From Hesseltinella vesiculosa (Eukaryota > Mucoromycota > Mucoromycetes > Mucorales > Cunninghamellaceae), in contig MCGT01000039.1 in NCBI GenBank assembly GCA_002104935.1, positions 179,373 to 243,372 of the forward strand: a stretch of DNA of 64,000 nucleotides. Direction: 5' to 3'. Positions 1 to 10,928 of this stretch are shown here, one piece after another. A model generated the notes under the pieces. That model was not told the DNA's origin. It was given only the letters and a program-made list of their open reading frames with translations, and did not search any database. The number at the start of each line of letters is the position of its first letter. The first letter of the stretch is position 1. Both the position numbers and the translations under genes were made by a program.

Positions 1-709
1 ATACCATGAAGGTCAAAGCTGCGTAAGATGGTTGACAAAAGAAAGAGATGCTTGAACAGAAAAAAAGACCAGAACGTGCAGAAGGACAAGATGATGATCC
101 ATTGAACGCCTCTATTTTTGTAGAAAAAAAACAAAGGACCATAGTAAAACATCTGACTATGCGGCTGCATTGCTGAACGACCATTACCCACCAACGTATT
201 GCTGTGTATGTGGTTACCAAGGATCTACGCGATTCGATACGGATGATCACTTTCGCAAACTCCACAAAGGAAACCGTGCGTTCAAATGCATGCACGAGCC
301 TTGCAGTCAAGCATTCACCAGCCGCCCTGGCTTACAATATCACCTTACCATGGCTCATACCATTGAAAAGCAAAACGGAAAGTACGTTGCTTTATTTTCT
401 TTAAAAAAGTGGTCAACTTACCTCTTTCTTAGAATCGTTATCACGTCCTGGAAAGGCAAAGCCAACTCGGTGGAAAAGGAACTGGACGAAAACCTGGCAC
501 AACAGCTGGCCTCCCACTACGATTTGCTGACTTGTCCCAAATGTTACTCCAAATTTTCCAACAAAACTAAAACCAAGGACCATATTGTAGCTAGTCACAA
601 CAAGGAAAAGATCTTCAAATGCTTTGTGGACAACTGTTCTCATGATGAAGGCTTTGCTTCTTTTCTTGGTTTGGTCTATCACTTGGCTAAATACCATGCC
701 GCCTCTTAA
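1..709 (+). CDS. C2H2 zinc-finger protein (5' end at or beyond window edge)
   Basis: Four zinc fingers are visible in two pairs. Each pair is a classical C-x2-C...H-x4-H finger (starting CCVCGY and LTCPKC) followed by a finger with C-x4-C spacing (FKCMHEPC and FKCFVDNC). This suggests a nucleic-acid-binding regulator, but the target is unknown. The first 22 bases read as exon, with an in-frame ATG at 6 that could be the true start or an internal Met. An intron follows at about 23-123 (GTAAGA...TTGTAG), joined in phase to the zinc-finger frame. A second intron at 382-432 (GTACGT...TTTCTTAG) is 51 nt and contains no stop, so an unspliced message would also read through. The stop is at 707-709. 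Lysine-rich sequence precedes the first finger. The family is too broad to name the gene. Confidence 0.75.
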
Positions 710-1281
710 TCCCCCCCCCCCAGCTCTCACTTTCCACACCCCATTCTCTTTTTCTAGTCCCCTCCAATAACTTTCTCTCTCCACTCTTGATCTCTGTAAA
801 TACACACACAAAACAAAATCTGAGCGTTGGTTCTTTGCTTCGGGATTTGGAAACAGCCCCTTAAGAAATATTTTTTTTTGGTGCACGGAAAAAAACAAAA
901 ATCAGTAACCAATGACATGCCTTGAAATGCTGTCACTGTTCTGGCTTGCCATTTGGAAATCATGTGTCAATAGCGCGTATTGTGAGTTTAGAGACAAGTT
1001 TGCCTGTCTATTCTGACTGGCTGCGCGCTGTTTTGCGTATTGTTTTTGCCATTGTGGACTCTCTGTCGTTTCCCTTTTTTTTTTCCTTTTTTTTTTTTGC
1101 CATTCTTTTTGAGAAAGGGGATCCTTGATTCATTTGGATAGTCAGCACCCATTTTTATAGTTTTTTTTTCCATTGTACTTGTAGATTTTGTTTAGCATCT
1201 GTTCTGATTTGTTCAATAGAAAGATTCAAGAAAAAACTTCCTCTTTTTCTTTCCTTTTAACCTTTTTTGAACGTCCCCGTC
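710..1281. promoter_or_regulatory. Intergenic region with pyrimidine-rich promoter
   Basis: This is the 3' flank of the zinc-finger gene followed by a strongly T/C-rich stretch with several T runs of 8-10, ending just before the PIP5-kinase ATG at 1282. Such pyrimidine tracts are common upstream of fungal start codons. I see no gene or RNA here. Confidence 0.4.
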
Positions 1282-3484
1282 ATGCCTGTCCTACCCAACA
1301 CCGCTTGTGCAACCGACTTGATGGAAGGAAAGGCCATCGTACGTGATGATCTTGATGGCCAGGCACCCATTACCCCTCCTCCACCGAATCAACAAAAAGC
1401 CAATGGCAATGAAGAACTCTCCGATCCACCATTACCATTCAAGAAAAAACGGCAGTCATCCCTCTTGATTGATACCCAGCACACTGATGGCAACATGATC
1501 CCGGCCCCAGCTTCTGCACCTCCTCCTCCTACCTGCACCGACTCGCCGTTCCTGCATTCGTCACCCACCCTCAAACTCTCTGGAAGTGTTACTGCTCCTC
1601 GAGTTGACCTGGGCCCCTTGGAGCCCGATGAACAACTCGCACTGGAAGCCGAAATCACCGCCAGACGAGCTGCCCGCCGCTCAAGACGAAGGAAACATTA
1701 TGCAGACACCGACGATGAAGAAGACCCCGTGACGATTGGCACCATGGTTGGCGAAGGCCATCGCAACTACCATTTGATGTAGGCCCTTTTTTTTTACTTC
1801 TTTGACCTGACCATTTCATCTTCTTTCAGGTATGACATGTTGACAGGCATTCGCATTGCCGTGGGACGAGTATCGGCCAAGATCCGCCGGGACCCAACCA
1901 AAGAAGACTTTGCTGCAGCTCACAAATTGGTCTTTGATGTGTAAGAAAAAGGACCAAAGAGGAGGCTGTTCTCACCTCATTCTTTCAAGCACTGGCAATG
2001 AATTGACGCCAGGTGTCAAGTATGATTTCAAGTTCAAAGACTATTCTCCTTGGGTTTTTCGCAACTTACGAGAGCTCTTTCATATTGACGCTGCCGATTA
2101 TTTGGTAAGGAGAATGAGCTAGGAGAAGCGTGCGTGCGTCGGACGACATGGCTGATCCTCCTTTTTTTCATCCCTAGATGTCCTTGACACACAAGTATGT
2201 TCTCTCGGAAGTGGGGTCACCTGGAAAAAGTGGAAGTTTTTTTTATTACTCGCGCGACTATCGATTCATCATCAAGACGATCCATCGTTCCGAGCATGTA
2301 TTTATGCGCAAGATCCTTCGTGAATATTACGACGCAAGTCTAGTTAAAAAGGTGCAGGTGGAGGGCTGACGGTTTTTTTTTTTATTCATGATCAGTACGT
2401 GCGTCGGAACCCCAATACACTGCTGTGTCGCATCTATGGCCTTTATCGAATCAAATTACCACATGGCCGAAAAATCCATTTCATGGTCATGGGCAACGTG
2501 TTTCCTTCCAACAAGAACGTGCATGAAACTTATGACCTCAAAGGGTCCACTTTTGGTCGATGGACTCCTGATACCGAGAGCTCCGAAAACCCCTATGCTG
2601 TCCTCAAAGACCTCAATTGGGTCAAGCGTGGCATGAAACTGGAACTCGGGCCAGAAAAACGCCAGCTTCTCATGGCTCAATTAGAAAAGGACGCAGCCGT
2701 AAGCCGCTCTTTATTTTTATGCAACGCATGTTCTGACCGAGTTTTCTTCGCTTTAGCTGTTGGCTCGATTGAATATTATGGATTACAGTTTGCTGGTCGG
2801 GATCCACGGGATTGAGCGTGGCAATTGTGAACGCTACCGAGATCAACGGTTACAACTGATAGAGGCAAGGCTGAATAAAAAGGACCCCATTTTGGTTTGG
2901 CTGATCTTTCCTTTTTTTTTCTCGACAGGCAAGAGCGATGGAGCGACGTCCATCTAGGCAAAAGTCCAAACGAAAAGCTTCCAATCCAACACCAGTCGTG
3001 GATAATTCCGCATTACCGACCAACCCATCTGAAGAGTAAGGCCCGCTTTTCCTTCTTCCCCAGTGAATCTCACCTTTTTTTTATTCCCGCAGACGCAAGT
3101 TTTGTATCTTTTATGCTGACAATGGCGGGTTCCAAAGCAGCGATAACCAAGATGATGCAACCGATCTCTTATACTTTTTTGGCGTCATTGATATACTAAC
3201 GCCTTACAATTGGGTCAAGAAAACCGAGCATGCCTGGAAAAGTATCACACAAGACAAGGTAACCCAAGAGTTCAACGGGATAAACACTGTGGCTCCTATT
3301 TTTTTTATTTTTTATTTCTTCTCTCCAGAACACCATATCTTCCATCCCACCCGATCAATACAGCAAACGATTTTTAGAATTCATGAACGACGCTATCATG
3401 ACCACCCCTCCCATGCCAACATCTACCGCCTCTCCTGTGAACGTTGCAGCGTCGCCCGCCTCCACCGAAGCTGCTCCAACCTGA
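1282..3484 (+). CDS. MSS4: Phosphatidylinositol-4-phosphate 5-kinase (MSS4/its3 type)
   Basis: This enzyme makes PtdIns(4,5)P2 from PtdIns4P at the plasma membrane, where it controls actin and cell-wall signalling. The N-terminal part is Pro/Ser-rich with an Arg-rich stretch ([13 protein letters not shown]). The PIPK catalytic domain then runs across several exons: [13 protein letters not shown], the glycine-rich [16 protein letters not shown] loop, KTIHRSEH, the DLKGSTFGR motif, the catalytic [10 protein letters not shown] motif, and near the C terminus FYADNGGF and [16 protein letters not shown]. About eight exons are joined by short introns; for example, the first ends with TTTCAG at about 1829 and continues in frame as HLM/YDML. 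The ATG at 1282 is the first Met of the frame after a pyrimidine tract. The stop is TGA 3482-3484. The Ser/Thr/Pro-rich tail looks unstructured. Family assignment is firm; the symbol is by orthology to the single fungal enzyme. Confidence 0.93.
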
Positions 3485-3552
3485 AAACCCTCGCCCCCTT
3501 TCTCTCTTCCCCTCTATTTTGTACATACAATTCAACAATAAAAAACGTTGGT

Positions 3553-4947
3553 TTAATCCAAATCGTCAGCACGGCCGCAGCAGAACCACATGCCTCTGCT
3601 CTTTTTCTTTGGCACCTCGGCAGGTGCATCTGCTATTGCTGCGGCAGTGCCGCCTGAAGCAACCGGTGCATCCATTCCAGTCATGCCAGACGTGTCTGTT
3701 GGTCCAATTCCGTCCGGCTGGTAGTCAGCAGTAGCTTTGTTTGTCCCAGACGTCGCCGAAGCCACAGCAGCACCCGCGCCAGCAACACCCGCTCCAACAG
3801 CAGCCGCCACAGCAGCCACCGGTCCATTGTCACTGGCTCCTGTTGCTCCTGTGTCTGCAGTGCCTGTGTTTGCTTCAGTCGCACCGGTTTCTGATCCAAT
3901 GGCATCCTTGTCAGCAGTACTTGCATCTGTGCCAGTGGCGTCCGCAGCTCCATCCTCAGTGTCCACAGCCTTGCTTGGGTCCAAACTGGACGCAATGGCC
4001 ATCTTGCCACGGTGGTATGTCAAGCAGATCTTGGCAAACGTTTGTCCTTGCTGCTGAGCAATCTCCAACTCCTCTGGGATAGGCTGTCTTGAACCATCCC
4101 CGTTGGCGATCGTGCCGGCACCGTAAGCGCTGCCACCAATGACTTTGGTGCTGTTGTTCATGTGCTTTTTCCAACAAAAAAATGAATAATGACATATTCA
4201 TCTTCTTCTTGACCTTTTTTGTAGACACCTACTTTGCTAGCAAAACCAAAAGGAACATAGAGCATGCCATGATGAGAAAAATAGGTGATTGCGTTCCAGG
4301 CCGTGCTAAAATTGAAGGACCTTTTAGCGCATTTTCCTCCTGTGATGCTGGTCTCCTTACGTTTCTTGACCGCCATGTTGAGATGCCGAGCAAAAGAAGG
4401 TCCCCACAAACTTTTGACCCAGTGATCCTTGGGCCCAAAGCTAGTTTCTCGAGAAAAAAAAAAAAAAACGAAAAAGTTGAGGATTTGTTTTTAAACCGCG
4501 CTCGCCAAAACAATACCTTGCCTGTGGCATCGAGTAACCTGTCCATTCGTAAATAATAATAATAATAATAATAAAAAGCATTGAGATAGAGCTATGAGAT
4601 GGAACAAACAGAGCCTTACGCTTTCATCTGCGATGGAAAGAGACCGAAGCGGGTGGGCATACCAAAAAGAATGCCGTCGGCATTGGCCAGTTCTTCCGCT
4701 GTAATGGTAGGCAGATCCAGACGCTCGCTGACATGCATCTTCTCCAGTACGGAGTCTGGCAACGTTTCCTCGCATTGAAACACAGTAGCTTCACACCCAT
4801 TGGCATTCACGCCTAATTAACCAAAGCCGTTGATGTCTCACTCTTTGATTTTTTCCTCTTTTTACCTTGAGCTATGTTTTCAGCCAATTGGTAAACGTGC
4901 TTGTACAGGCTGTAGATAATGATGTACACTTTAGGTTTCGTCGACAT
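3553..4947 (-). CDS. Flavodoxin-like NAD(P)H:quinone oxidoreductase (WrbA/Pst2/Ycp4 family)
   Basis: This is an FMN-dependent two-electron quinone reductase, expected to protect against redox-cycling quinones at membranes or eisosomes. Exons in order give KPKVYIIIYSLYKHV (FMN phosphate loop), ANADGILFGMPTRFG, a 22-nt microexon (4517-4538) encoding LLDATGK, then LWAQGSLGQKFVGTFF with SQHGGQET, then YFSHHGMLYVPFGF, then GGSAYGAGTIANGDGSRQP. All are landmark WrbA motifs. Introns are short, and one holds an (AAT)n run near 4555. After the conserved domain comes a tail of roughly 100 residues that is very rich in Ala/Thr/Gly, ending MWFCCGRADDLD. A pair of cysteines near the C terminus recalls Ycp4, whose C terminus is palmitoylated, so membrane anchoring is a reasonable inference. 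The start ATG is at 4947 and the stop at 3553-3555. Confidence 0.9.
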
Positions 4948-5076
4948 GGTTGAATAAAAAAAAAGTCAGAAAGAGAGAGCCTACACTGCCCCAGTACTCT
5001 GGCTCCATGGGCAAAAAAAAAAATAATTAACCGCGGGGTCGTGTCTCAGGAAAATCAAGAACAAACAAATCAGTTG

Positions 5077-5868
5077 TCAGGGCAATGGCGAGGGCAACCC
5101 CAGTTTTTTTTTAATTTTTGCTCCCAACCATTCCCAAACATGTGTATCCGTTGGCCTGCTACCAAGAATGAGAAAGCCCAGAAGAACAACGTTATCACCA
5201 TCAGCAAGTGACGACCCGATTCTTCCACCAACTTCTTGGAAGGTTGCCGATGGCGTCCATCGTATAGACTTTGGGAAGTAAAATGCCAAGCGAAAGCCAA
5301 CGGCAAGCAAGCCATATCCAGGGATCTGGCCAGGCGTAGCTTTGCAAGAAAAAAAAGTCCTTTTTCAAACTATTGGCCAAAGTGTCGTAGACAGCATGAT
5401 GACCCTGGAAGCCGTGTGAACTTTCCATGATGGCAGAGGTTGCCCAGTTGCGTATCCCTGCCACCATCATGGACCTCGCCACCTACACCTGCCAAACGAA
5501 AGTTTGCCTTGATGTGCTCTTGGTCTACGAATGTTTCTTTTGGCCATGCTGCCCCGACAACGAATTGGACCAAGTGAAGCGGAAGACAGTGGGCATTCCC
5601 CAATATCTGACGCATCCTTGATACTGTAAAATCTCAATCCGTACCTAGGCTCATTTTCTTTAGTTTGCTCTGTCCAATTTTCAATAAAAAAAAAGACAAA
5701 AAAAAAAGACGACATCAAAACAAAAAAAAGCAAAAAAAAAGTGGGCGCGGAACTGTTCAATGTTTGGTAGCTATTTTTTTTTTTTTGCTTACCAGAGAGA
5801 AGAATGGAACCATGGAGCTCGTAGGCCCGCAACAGTTCTTCCCTCACCTCACTGCTGTGTCCAATCAC
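5077..5868 (-). other. Possible unidentified minus-strand gene or gene relic
   Basis: On the minus strand several stretches stay open and could be exons with short introns between them: a first piece around 5868-5790 (EVREELLRAYELHGSILLSGK, followed by GTAAGC), a piece around 5490-5370 (ESSHGFQGHHAVYDTLANSLKK), and a terminal piece to 5077 (LADGDNVVLLGF...THVWEWLGAKIKKKLG). No single splice chain could be confirmed. In the last piece two frames are open at once, so the reading frame is ambiguous. No family was recognised. It may be a rapidly evolving small gene, a pseudogene, or chance open sequence. Confidence 0.2.
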
Positions 5869-6413
5869 AGCCTAACATTGCCCGAATTTATGTTCCACTT
5901 TTAATATGTGGCAGAGGTCCCGAAAGACATGTCACAAAACTATACTGTCGAAATTCCTTATAAACCCCAGAAAAACCTGTTCCTCGCAAATTGTGGGTCA
6001 TATTTTTTCTAATTCCGCTTTTTTTTTTTTTTTGGCAGTCTCAAAATGTAAACGAATGCATGCTGGCTACTGTCCAAATACTGTGCAAAGCCTTGCTCGT
6101 CTGGACAATTTCATATCGAGTCTTACTAGAAATTGACCTACACCATTTCTTTTTTTTTTCAGAAACCAAAAGGGTAGATCATTGCGTCCATGTGATTGGT
6201 CCAAACTTCATTGTTGGGTTATTGGCTCTCACAATTTGATCAACCAAATTACCTTTGAAGAAGAAATAAAAAGGAGGCCATGCACTCTGTAACTCACCAA
6301 CGGCAGTCGTACTGTCAGGTGTAGTTTTTAAATGGTTTAAATTTGATGCTCCTTTCACTCAACGTCCAGCGGTTCAGGGTCGACGGATGGCCGAGGTTGG
6401 CTGTCCTTGAAAA

Positions 6414-6452
6414 AACATGACCAATGTGGAATTGGACATCATTGGTCATGTT
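6414..6452. promoter_or_regulatory. Perfect inverted repeat carrying paired CCAAT boxes
   Basis: A 13-bp arm (AACATGACCAATG, 6414-6426) and its exact reverse complement (6440-6452) are separated by 13 bases. Each arm carries CCAAT/ATTGG, the binding core of the HAP/NF-Y complex. The repeat lies about 155 bp upstream of the PEX13 start codon, so a regulatory role is plausible but not shown. Confidence 0.45.
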
Positions 6453-6606
6453 CTCTGTTTTTCATTTGTCCATGTGAAAAATAGAATCAGCTTGTTTTTT
6501 TTTCCTCCTTACCTCTTCCCGTTCATTTTCTTTTCTTTTGGAATCCTTCTTTTTTGAAGTTTAATCCATTTTACCCAACCTTTCAAAAGAAACAAAGGAT
6601 TACATT

Positions 6607-7896
6607 ATGCCTTCACCTCCAAAACCTTGGGAAGTCAACAACGGAACAAATTCACCTGCTGCTACGACAGCCATCTCCTCACCAACGGCTGCTATTTCAG
6701 CCACAACCCCATCCGATGGAACAGCCCCCAGCATCCCTGATCGTACATCAGCCATGACCGGTGCAGGTGCACTTGCTGCCAACCGTCCTGGAGGTAAAAA
6801 AAAAAACGAAAAACTTACGAACATTCAACGCATGTCGACGTAGAATAACTCACTTATTTTTTCCCAAAAAAAAGCTTATGGCACCACAGGCTATGGTGGC
6901 ATGAATAGCATGGGCGGCTATGGCTCGTCTTATGGTTCATCTTATGGCAGTGGCTATGGTGGCTATGGCTCGTCTTACGGTGGTTATGGCTCGTCGTATG
7001 GCGGCTATGGCGGCATGAGCCGTCTTGGTGGCTATGGTGGCTATGGTGGCATGGGCAGCCGATTTGGCAGTGGCATGTATGGTGGTGGCATGTATGGTGG
7101 CGGCATGTACGGCGGAGGCATGTATGGTGGTATGCCTGGCCAAGAAGGCGGCCTGACCCAACGCATGGAAATGGGCACCCGAGCCACCTTTGAAATCATC
7201 GAATCCATCGTCGGCGCCTTTGGTGGTTTTGCACAAATGCTCGACTCCACTTTCATGGCCACCCACTCTAGCTTCATGGCCATGGTTGGCGTAGCCGAGC
7301 AACTCGGTCACCTCAAGAACTATCTTGGTCAAGTCTTCAGCATCTTTGCTCTCTACCGTTTGGTCAAAAAGGTCTTCAACAAGCTGACTGGCCGTGCTGA
7401 CCCTGCATTGGAAGTCAACGTAGCCGAATTCCAACAATTCGAACAGGCTGCCGCCAACAATACCCCCAAAATGTCTCGCAAGCCTCTCCTTGTCTTTTTG
7501 GCCATGGTCATCGGTCTTCCCTATCTGATGCACAAACTCATCCAACGAGTCGCCAACAACCAACAGCTCCAACAACAACACCAACAGCAAATGCTCGGCA
7601 TGGCCCCTGGCGCTGCCGGTGCCATCGATCCCTCCAAACTCGAATTCGCCCGTGCCGTCTACGACTTCACTCCCGAATCTCCTATGGAACTGACGCTGAA
7701 GAAAGGCGACATCGTTGCTATCCTCTCCAAAACCGACCCCAACACAAACGCACCAAGTCAATGGTGGCGTGGCCGCCTTCGCGATGGCACCATGGGCATG
7801 TTCCCTTCCACGTACGTCGAAATCGTCCAAAAATCAGCCCCCTCCAACAACACTCCTCCCGCCCTTCCTACACCACCCACCGACCCTGTCGCTTAG
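6607..7896 (+). CDS. PEX13: Peroxisomal membrane protein PEX13 (docking complex, SH3 domain)
   Basis: PEX13 forms the peroxisomal matrix-protein docking/import complex with PEX14 and the receptor PEX5. Exon 1 encodes PPKPWEVNN, the conserved start of PEX13, then a Ser/Thr/Ala/Pro linker. After an intron at 6794-6874 comes a long Gly/Tyr-rich segment (repeats of GGYGSSYG and MYGGG), then the conserved membrane region TFEIIESIVGAFGGFAQML and GQVFSIFALYRLVKKVF. A second hydrophobic segment (KPLLVFLAMVIGLPYL) follows, then a Gln-rich stretch. The C-terminal SH3 domain includes ARAVYDFTPESPMELTLKKGD, WWRGR and GMFPSTYVE. The start is ATG 6607 and the stop TAG 7894-7896. Pro-rich residues follow the SH3 domain. 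The assignment is certain at family level. Confidence 0.96.
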
Positions 7897-8278
7897 ACCC
7901 TCCTCCATTTTCTTCATCCTATCTTCCTCTAGTATTCTTAAACGTATGACTTCTGCGATATGAAATTATTCCCCCACCTTCCTTTTTTTTTTTTCTTAGT
8001 GTATAATAAAGCCATTCTCTCCCAGAAAAAAAGTGACAAAGACGCTCGATGCCTAGTTAAAATCTTTCGAAAGATGCTCTAACTTTGCCGTATGTGACAT
8101 CGTGCTTTAATGCAAGGACAACACCGTTTAAAAATCATGTGCAATAACGAGATGAAGTGAAATTTCCAGGATCATTTCGCATGTGTCAGCAACAGTGAGG
8201 AGTCTGAAAAACAGTGAAATAAAAAAGAGAGAGTTTCGTGCTTCTCTCTCTTTTTTTTTAATTTTCAATTTACACAGG
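7897..8278. other. Intergenic region between PEX13 and the SDR gene
   Basis: This contains the PEX13 3' end (AATAAA-like GTATAATAAAG near 8000) and the SDR promoter. The only structure seen is a 14-bp perfect palindrome ATCTTTCGAAAGAT near 8062 and a CT-rich tract ahead of the next ATG. No gene was found. Confidence 0.4.
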
Positions 8279-9472
8279 ATGGATTTGAACAAGTTATTTG
8301 ATGTCAAGGACAAAGTTGTGCTAGTGACAGGTGGTGGTCGTGGGATTGGTCTTATGATTACTCAGGTATATTTTTTTTTCAATGCTGACTACCATGTTGC
8401 TCATTTTTCTCTCACTCTCCAGGGTTTTGTGTCAGCAGGAGCTAAAGTCTATATCGCTTCTCGAACAGCCAAAGTATGCGATCAGGTAAAGTATTTTAGA
8501 TCTGCCAGGGTCTTCCTGATGATTATCCACATCCCTTGTTTTATTTACTCCCTATTATCAGGTTGCTGCCGAGTTGACTGCCAAGGGGCCTGGCGTCTGC
8601 GTTTCTTTGCCTGCTGATCTGTCCAAATTGGACGAGTGCCAACGTTTAGCTCAAGAATTGGCTAAACACGAAGACCGTAACCACTCCTCCTGTCCCAGGA
8701 AATCGACAACTAACCCCCCTTTTTTTCCCATGAGCTAGATTTGGATGTTTTAGTCTGCAACAGCGGCACCAAGTAGGTGACAAATGCATTTTACAACGAA
8801 TTGATTCGCATTTAACCTGGTTTTTTTTATTCCCCAGTTACAATGCTGGCATTAATGAATACCCAGATGAGATGTTTGACAAGGTCTTGACTTTGAATTT
8901 GAAACGTATCTTTAGTTTGACACAAGCGTAAGCCCTCTGAGCCGCCTCTCAGAAAGAAATTGGTATCCATTAACTCATTTTTCTTGATCTGTACTAGATG
9001 CCTGCCTCTTTTAACCGCCAAATCAAGTGCTGCAAACCCTTCACGAGTGATCAACATCGGCTCAATCGATGGGATCCGTCCTCCTGTCCAGGCTACGTTT
9101 GCCTACTCGACGTCCAAGGCTGGCCTGCACCATCTGACTAAGCACTTGGCTGCCCAGCTGGCCGAAGAGCACATCTTGGTCAATGCCATTGCCCCTGGCG
9201 CCTTCCGCTCCAAAATGATGGCCGCCACCTTGGAAGCCTTTGAGGACGTCATTGTCTCCAAGATTCCCGTCGGCCGCATCGGTGAGCCTGAAGACATCGC
9301 CGGCACCGCCATCTACCTCGCTTCTCGAGCTGGTGCCTATACCAATGGTAACGAAGAAACACGTCAATGGCAGTTGATCAGCTGCTAACCATTCTTTTCT
9401 ATTTCTCTCCTTCATACCGTAGGTGCTGTCTTGGTTGTGGACGGTGGTGTCGTGGCTAGTGCGAAAATGTAG
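8279..9472 (+). CDS. Short-chain dehydrogenase/reductase, RhlG-like
   Basis: This is a classical SDR with a Rossmann fold and NAD(P) cofactor. Motifs read across about six exons: VLVTGGGRGIGLMITQ (glycine-rich cofactor loop), VYIASRTAK, DLDVLVCNSGTN, VINIGSIDG (catalytic Ser), YSTSKAGLHHLTKHLA (catalytic YxxxK), VNAIAPGAF, IGEPEDIAGTAIYLASRAGAY and, in the last small exon, VLVVDGGV. The spacing and the INIGSIDG/FRSKMMAATLEAF text resemble the RhlG-like group often labelled 3-oxoacyl-reductase. The substrate cannot be read from the sequence. Introns are short with T-rich 3' ends. The start is ATG 8279, directly after a CT/A-rich leader; the stop TAG is at 9470-9472. Cytosolic, with no signal peptide or membrane segment. 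Confidence 0.9.
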
Positions 9473-9898
9473 GATGGGCAGATACCTAGTTAAAAAAAAT
9501 TCCCCAATAAATCTCATCTCAAAACCACGGCAAAATTCTCGCCCAGGTCAAATTGAACAGTAATACTCTAGCCAGCGCCCATTGCCCTCTTTTTGACAAT
9601 GTACAGTCAATATCTTTTAAACTTATAGTTTGATAAAGTTGTAACTTGTATTTTACTGACACTGGGACCTTGTACAGGGCATAAACATTGTTACACTCAG
9701 CCGACAGTGAAAAAAACTTGTAACTTTTAATATTCTGTGATGGCGTCATAATTTTTTTTTTGAGTCGTGGCTTTTTTTTTTGCCCTTTTTTCAATTCTTA
9801 TGATTTTATGGCAAAACATATAAAACAGAATCACAAGCTTAATCGCTCGGGGCCATTTTAGTCGTATCAAAAAAGAGCGTGGCACCTAAGGCAGAATT
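9473..9898. other. AT-rich intergenic region
   Basis: The SDR 3' flank is followed by AT-rich sequence leading into the transposon-derived palindrome. No gene was recognised. Part of it may belong to the adjacent decayed DNA transposon, but its outer end is not definable. Confidence 0.35.
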
Positions 9899-10928
9899 GG
9901 CTGCGGTGACAATTTTAACATCGGTGTTTAATAATCCAAAAATGATGTCAGATCGTATGAACCATCTAGTCAATTACCTGCGCGCAGAAAATAAAAAAAC
10001 ACGGCGATGGTATACAAAGGTACAGAAGATTTCGAAAAAAAAAATTGAAGGCGCAAATACTCTCCTAGAAAAAATCTGAAAGGAAAAATGATGTACAAAA
10101 AAAAAACTGCTCTAGTTCACTAGGATTAAGCTTGTGAATGTTGTTTTAAGGACAGAGTGAACTCATCTCGAAAAAAAAATGGGTCTCCAGGACACGCGTG
10201 AAAACCGTCAAAGTCTGAAAAAGCAATTGCGGGGACGGAGACCAAGTCATCGTTGCTTCCCGGGTTCGAAAAATAACCCATATTTAGACATAGCAAAAAA
10301 AGTGTCATGTTTAAGCAAATACTTGCCTTCAAAGGGAATGAAAATAATTGTGAGCGATATATTTTTCTTTATATGGGTGGTGGATTTTTTGAAAAAATAC
10401 TTTCCTAAAAAGTAGCAATTATACTATTTTAGAAAGTATATTTTCAAAAAATCCACCACCCATATAAAGAAAAATATATCGCTCACAATTATTTTCATTC
10501 CCTTTGAAGGCAAGTATTTGCTTAAACATGACACTTTTTTTGCTATGTCTAAATATGGGTTATTTTTCGAACCCGGGATGACTTGGTTTCCGTCCCCGCA
10601 ATTGCTTTTTCAGACTTTGACGGTTTTCACGCGTGTCCTGGAGACCAATTTTTTTTTTTTCGAGATGCACTCTGTCTTTAAAACAGCAATCCCAAGCTTA
10701 ATCCAAGTGAACTAGAGCAGTTTTTTTTTTTGTACATCATTTTTCCTTTCAGATTTTTTCTAGGAGAGTATTTGCGCCTTCAATTTTTTTTTTCGAAATC
10801 TTCTGTACCTTTGTATACCATCGCCGTGTTTTTTTATTTTCTGCGCGCAGGTAATTGACTAGATGGTTCATACGACCTGACATCAATTTGGATTTTAAAC
10901 ACCGATGTTAAAATTGTTACTGCCAGCC
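9899..10928. repeat. About 1 kb long palindrome (arms roughly 510 bp, 9-bp spacer)
   Basis: The left arm, about 9899-10413, reappears as its reverse complement in the right arm, about 10423-10928, with only the bases between 10414 and 10422 as spacer. Matching landmarks are CCCGGGTTCGAAAAATAACC at about 10258 against its complement near 10560, and the poly-A/poly-T runs and CGCGCAG motif at about 9980 and 10845. Arms differ by scattered substitutions and homopolymer-length changes, so the structure is not recent. The right arm runs directly into a DDE transposase relic, so the palindrome probably arose within that transposon. A short open frame in the left arm (about 9879-10079) is not recognisable as a protein. 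Confidence 0.85.

Larger units (their letters stand above)
4948..6606. other. 1.66 kb region without an assigned gene
   Basis: The region is A/T-tract rich with many poly-A and poly-T runs. The reductase promoter occupies the left end and the PEX13 promoter the right end, including a CCAAT-bearing inverted repeat at 6414-6452. The middle (about 5077-5870) holds several overlapping short open frames on the minus strand that I could not assign (listed separately). Nothing else is recognisable. Confidence 0.5.

Noticed and set aside
3681..4082. Several open frames on both strands in the 3.7-4.1 kb region
   Set aside because: They are alternative frames of the Ala/Thr-rich tail of the quinone reductase.
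6937..7830. 297-codon antisense frame over PEX13
   Set aside because: A shadow of the Gly/Tyr/Gln repeats and the SH3 exon on the other strand; the sense frame is unmistakably PEX13.
10260..10275. GGTTCGAAAAATAACC as a possible tRNA T-arm
   Set aside because: It lies in the palindrome arm, without an acceptor stem or anticodon arm around it. I found no credible tRNA anywhere in the window.
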